From assembly GCA_020161755.1 (NCBI GenBank), contig JAIUOS010000003.1:62001-126000 (forward strand): a DNA stretch of 64,000 nt, in the 5' to 3' direction. Source of the stretch: Actinomycetota bacterium. Lineage in GTDB: Bacteria; Actinomycetota; Actinomycetes; Propionibacteriales; Propionibacteriaceae. Below the pieces are notes generated by a model. That model did no database searches. It saw only the letters and a list, made by a program, of their open reading frames with translations, and was not told the origin of the DNA. A program made the translations under genes and the position numbers. The first letter of the stretch is position 1; each line of letters starts with the position of its first letter. Of the stretch, positions 61,473 through 64,000 are shown piece after piece.

Positions 61473-61973
61473 TCAGGGTTGGTTCTCGTCGCCGGTGAAG
61501 TCCTCGGGCGTGACGCTGTCGAGGAACTCCCGGAAGCGCTCGACCTCCTCCTCCGCCTGCTCGGGAGCACCGATCTCGCTGTCGCCGGGGAGGACGCCGG
61601 CCTCGTCCAGCACCGCGTCCACGCACTCGATCGGGCAGCCCAGTCGCAACGCGAGCGCGATCGCGTCGCTGGCCCGGGCCGGGATGCCGTGGCCACCGCA
61701 GACCAGCTCGGCGAAGTACTGGCCGTCGTCGTAGGCCGTGATCCGCACCGACTCGACCGGCTCGCTGGCCGCCTCGGCCAGCTTCCAGGCCAGGTCGTGG
61801 ATGTTCGGACGGTCGGGGTCGGGGTCCTCCGTGGCGCTGAAGATGGCGGACGCGCCCCCGTGGCTCATCCAGATCGGGAGCAGCCGCTCCTGGCCGCCGT
61901 TCTCGGCGAGCACGACCAGCGGCGGGGCGTCACCGGTGGACACCCGGATCTCGATGACCCTGACCTCGCGCAC
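61473..61973 (-). CDS. Bifunctional nuclease family protein (DUF151)
   Basis: A 166-residue protein of the DUF151 bifunctional (RNase/DNase) nuclease family, equivalent in position to mycobacterial Rv1829. VRVIEIRVSTGDAPPLVVLAE opens the domain, LPIWMSHGGASAI near 32 and DAIALALRLGCPIECVDAVL near 103 are the family core, and the acidic tail is variable. Found between ftsR and the MerR gene. Enzyme activity has been shown only for some homologues. Confidence 0.9.
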   Translation of the reverse strand: MREVRVIEIRVSTGDAPPLVVLAENGGQERLLPIWMSHGGASAIFSATEDPDPDRPNIHDLAWKLAEAASEPVESVRITAYDDGQYFAELVCGGHGIPARASDAIALALRLGCPIECVDAVLDEAGVLPGDSEIGAPEQAEEEVERFREFLDSVTPEDFTGDENQP

Positions 61974-61985
61974 CCCTCCACCCTC

Positions 61986-62675
61986 TCACTGCGGAAGCTG
62001 GGAACGCATCACCGCGGCGTGGGCGTGCAGTACCAGCTGCATCACCTCGGCCGGCAGGGTGCGGCTGGCGGGGTTGCGGCGCAGATGCGGGGCGATCGCC
62101 TGCTCGATCAGGCCCACCTCCCGCTCGGCGGACTGCTTGACCACCCGCAGGTGTCGTGCGTCCATGCCGAAGGCGGCGAGCTTGCGCGACACCACCGCCA
62201 CGGTGAGCGCGTCGCGCCCGTAGTAGATGGTGCCGCGGCGCGGCACGACCAGCTGGTGCTTCTCCAGTTCGGCGAGCGCCGGCTCGCTGAGGCCGCTGAG
62301 TTCGAGGAGCTCGCGCCGGGTGATCCGGATCGCCCGCTTGGGCGGACGCGCGGGCGGCAGGCCCGCGGCCGGCTCACCGGCGTCCATCGTGGCGCTGCCC
62401 GCCGCACCGAGCGGCGGCGGTTCCTGCCCGCGGTCCATCGCGTCGAGGTGCTCGCGGATGACCTTCAGCGGCAGGTAGTGGTTCTTCTGGACGTCGAGGA
62501 TGTAGCGCAACCGCTCGATGTCGGACTCGGCGTAGCGGCGGTAGCCGGACGGCGCCCGCTCCGGAGAGATCAGGCCCTCGGATTCCAGGAACCGGATCTT
62601 CGAGATCGAGACGTCGTCGAAGTCCGGTTTGAGGATGGCCAGTACCTGGCCGATGCTCCTCAGGCCGAGCGCCAT
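61986..62675 (-). CDS. ftsR: MerR-family regulator FtsR
   Basis: A 229-residue MerR protein equivalent to mycobacterial Rv1828 and corynebacterial FtsR, which activates ftsZ. The HTH is ISKIRFLESEGLISPERAPS and GYRRYAESDIERLRYIL (residues ~24-63). A Pro-rich linker leads to a second helical domain (PKRAIRITRRELLELSGLSE), typical of this family. ATG overlaps the garA stop (TGATG). Confidence 0.9.
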   Translation of the reverse strand: MALGLRSIGQVLAILKPDFDDVSISKIRFLESEGLISPERAPSGYRRYAESDIERLRYILDVQKNHYLPLKVIREHLDAMDRGQEPPPLGAAGSATMDAGEPAAGLPPARPPKRAIRITRRELLELSGLSEPALAELEKHQLVVPRRGTIYYGRDALTVAVVSRKLAAFGMDARHLRVVKQSAEREVGLIEQAIAPHLRRNPASRTLPAEVMQLVLHAHAAVMRSQLPQ

Positions 62676-63157
62676 CAGTCCTGCCCGGCGAAGAACACCA
62701 TGCGGAACTTGCCGATCTGCACCTCGTCCCCGCGGCGGAGCGCGACCTCTCCGTCGATCAGGGTCTTGTTGACGTAGGTGCCGTTCAGGCTGTTCTCGTC
62801 GCTGATCCACACCTGGCCGTCGCGGCGCGCGAACCGGGCGTGGTGGCGGGACACGGTGATGTCGTCGAGGAAGATGTCGCAGCGCGGGTGCCGGCCGGCG
62901 GTGATCACGTCGGCATCGATCAGGTAGCGGGCACCCGCCTGGGTGCCGCGCAGGACCAGCAGCAGCGCCGAGCCGACCGGCAGCGCGTCGATCGCGGCCG
63001 CGTCGTCGGCGTCGAGCTCGTCGAGCTGGAACTCCTCGATGACCGGCGGGATCACCCGCGTGGTGTCACCGGACAGCTTGGCGAGGCTCGCACCGCAGTG
63101 CGGGCAGAAGTTCACGGACTCGGTGAGCTCGTGACCGCAGGCGGGGCAATTCATCAT
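62675..63157 (-). CDS. garA: FHA-domain regulator GarA/OdhI with N-terminal zinc ribbon
   Basis: A 160-residue FHA protein equivalent to GarA/OdhI, which binds and inhibits 2-oxoglutarate dehydrogenase unless phosphorylated. FHA core: TAGRHPRCDIFLDDITVSRHH and ENSLNGTYVN (residues ~83-135). The GarA Thr-Thr target is kept as DTTRV (T32-T33). Unlike characterised GarA, the N-terminus is a zinc ribbon (NCPACG...NFCPHCG, residues 3-22). First ATG (63157) has AAGGTGG upstream. Confidence 0.9.
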   Translation of the reverse strand: MMNCPACGHELTESVNFCPHCGASLAKLSGDTTRVIPPVIEEFQLDELDADDAAAIDALPVGSALLLVLRGTQAGARYLIDADVITAGRHPRCDIFLDDITVSRHHARFARRDGQVWISDENSLNGTYVNKTLIDGEVALRRGDEVQIGKFRMVFFAGQD

Positions 63158-63232
63158 GGTCGGCCACCTTCCGTGCCTTGACTGGACGAGTCCTCCCCGG
63201 ACTCGAGGCTCAAGGACAGGTTGACCTTCAGC

Positions 63233-63613
63233 CTAGCCCGCGACGAGCTCGCTGTACGCGTCCGCATCGAGAAGATCTTCGACTTCCCCCGCCTCCGACA
63301 GCTCGAGCTCGAAGATCCAACCGTCACCGTAAGGGTCAGAGTTGATGGTCTCCGGGGAGTCGTTGAGCAATTCGTTGACCACGGTGACCACACCGCTGGC
63401 CGGCGAGTAGACGTCGGAGACGCTCTTGGTCGACTCGACCTCAGCGCACGCGTCGTCGAGGGCGACTTCCTCGCCCACCTGCGGCAATGAGACGTACACC
63501 ACGTCACCGAGTGCCTCGGCCGCATAGTCGGTGATGCCGACCCGGACGGTGTTGCCGGCACCCTGGCGCACCCACTCGTGCTTGCTGGTGTATCGAAGGT
63601 CATCGGGGAACAC
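63233..63613 (-). CDS. gcvH: Glycine cleavage system H protein
   Basis: A 126-residue lipoyl carrier that shuttles the aminomethyl group between GcvP, GcvT and Lpd. LRYTSKHEWVR opens the domain and the lipoylated Lys lies in VESTKSVSDVYSP. GTG at 63613 has AGGAG 8 bases upstream and gives the usual length; a longer in-frame start at 63658 does not. It is 75 bases from garA on the same strand. Confidence 0.94.
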   Translation of the reverse strand: MFPDDLRYTSKHEWVRQGAGNTVRVGITDYAAEALGDVVYVSLPQVGEEVALDDACAEVESTKSVSDVYSPASGVVTVVNELLNDSPETINSDPYGDGWIFELELSEAGEVEDLLDADAYSELVAG

Positions 63614-63661
63614 GCACGAACTCCTTCTGGCAGCCGGGCTGCCCGTTCCGTTGAGCAAACA

Positions 63662-64000
63662 CTATCGTTGCGAAGCCAGCGGGAACCGACGGATCACGTC
63701 GATCCCCTGCCCGATGTAGAGCAGGCCGGACCACCAGTACAGGGCGGCGCCCCAGATCACGAACGCCCAGCCGACCACCCGCGCCACGGTGTGCCACAGC
63801 TCGTCGCCGACACCGAGCAACACCAGCGGGAAGGCGTAGAGCAGGGCGAAGGTGGCTGCCTTGCCGAGGAAGTGCACCGGCAGGCTGGTGAACCCCCGCC
63901 GGCGCAGGGACGGCCAGATCGCGGTGAACATCAGCACATCGCGCGCGGCGAGCAGGACGACCAGCCACCACGGCACGATGCCGCGCATGGCGAAGCCGAC
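63662..64000 (-). CDS. CDP-alcohol phosphatidyltransferase family protein, C-terminal part (5' end outside window)
   Basis: The frame is open to the window edge, so at least 112 residues are seen of a longer protein. IVPWWLVVLLAARDVLM, FLGKAATFALLYAFPLVLLG and LYWWSGLLYIGQGIDVIRR match the last three helices of PgsA-type proteins (the GKxxT motif). Its position before gcvH fits pgsA2 (Rv1822). The CDP-binding motif DGxxAR would lie beyond the window, so the assignment is by the end and by synteny. Confidence 0.75.
   Translation of the reverse strand, partial: VGFAMRGIVPWWLVVLLAARDVLMFTAIWPSLRRRGFTSLPVHFLGKAATFALLYAFPLVLLGVGDELWHTVARVVGWAFVIWGAALYWWSGLLYIGQGIDVIRRFPLASQR

Overview
This is a high-GC chromosomal window whose codon bias and gene content point to an actinobacterium of the Propionibacteriaceae or a close relative. 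The main evidence is a pyrophosphate-type phosphofructokinase of the Propionibacterium kind, RbpA, Ppm1, a GarA/FtsR/bifunctional-nuclease/MerR/GcvP block ordered as in mycobacteria (Rv1826-Rv1832), and a DUF222/13E12 HNH gene. No rRNA, tRNA, CRISPR array, prophage or complete insertion sequence was seen. Almost all of the window is protein-coding and genes often overlap by 1-8 bases.

Layout. 1-2272: hemicellulose-type hydrolases (the end of a GH2 beta-mannosidase and an acetyl-xylan-esterase-type esterase). 2284-4461: small and poorly known genes, including a diverged glycerate-kinase-like protein. 4537-7905: Fe-S carrier ErpA and the aa3 oxidase operon ctaC-ctaD-ctaF. 7995-9875: a CASTOR/POLLUX-like ion channel. 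9889-13083: a DUF222 HNH gene, a palindrome, a PPM-type methyltransferase and a DHFR-like reductase. 13108-18277: a 5'-3' exonuclease, then lnt-ppm1-fxsA-MFS. 18281-21043: RbpA, an MFS transporter and a glycerophosphodiesterase. 21119-23715: pyridoxal kinase, an ArsB/SLC13-like carrier and a USP-like protein. 23804-28704: a membrane protein, an unusual two-component system and a secreted I36-like/NlpC-P60 protein. 28752-31742: an XRE-MurA fusion divergent from lpd. 31739-35867: membrane proteins, a lone Flp pilin, a zinc-finger-like protein and a YbaK deacylase.

35892-37836 is a small module: a CPBP membrane protease, then a SatD-like HTH protein and a DUF3307-like membrane protein. A shared 17-base motif lies upstream of both units, and the second has a strong, probably leaderless, promoter. 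37823-44917 is a maltodextrin locus: GH13 enzyme, MalG-, MalF- and MalE-like transporter parts without an ATPase, and a divergent LacI regulator. 45005-52675 holds a membrane molybdopterin oxidoreductase, a 1451-residue double acyl-CoA-dehydratase-activase protein, YciO and a MalY/PatB-type lyase. 52826-55670: a luciferase-like monooxygenase, a TadE-like protein and PPi-PFK. 55667-64000 (minus strand): aminotransferase, YihY/BrkB, gcvP, MerR, bifunctional nuclease, ftsR, garA, gcvH and the end of a CDP-alcohol phosphatidyltransferase.

The genes describe a facultative, sugar-using actinobacterium: polysaccharide and maltodextrin uptake feed PPi-linked glycolysis and lipoamide dehydrogenase, an aa3 oxidase supports respiration, and a large activase of a family best known from anaerobes sits beside it. 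I see no clear defence or biosynthetic island. The best candidates for undescribed biology are the CPBP/SatD-like module, the two-segment histidine kinase, the orphan double activase and three long intergenic palindromes. Start sites and domain names come from reading motifs; no database search was run.
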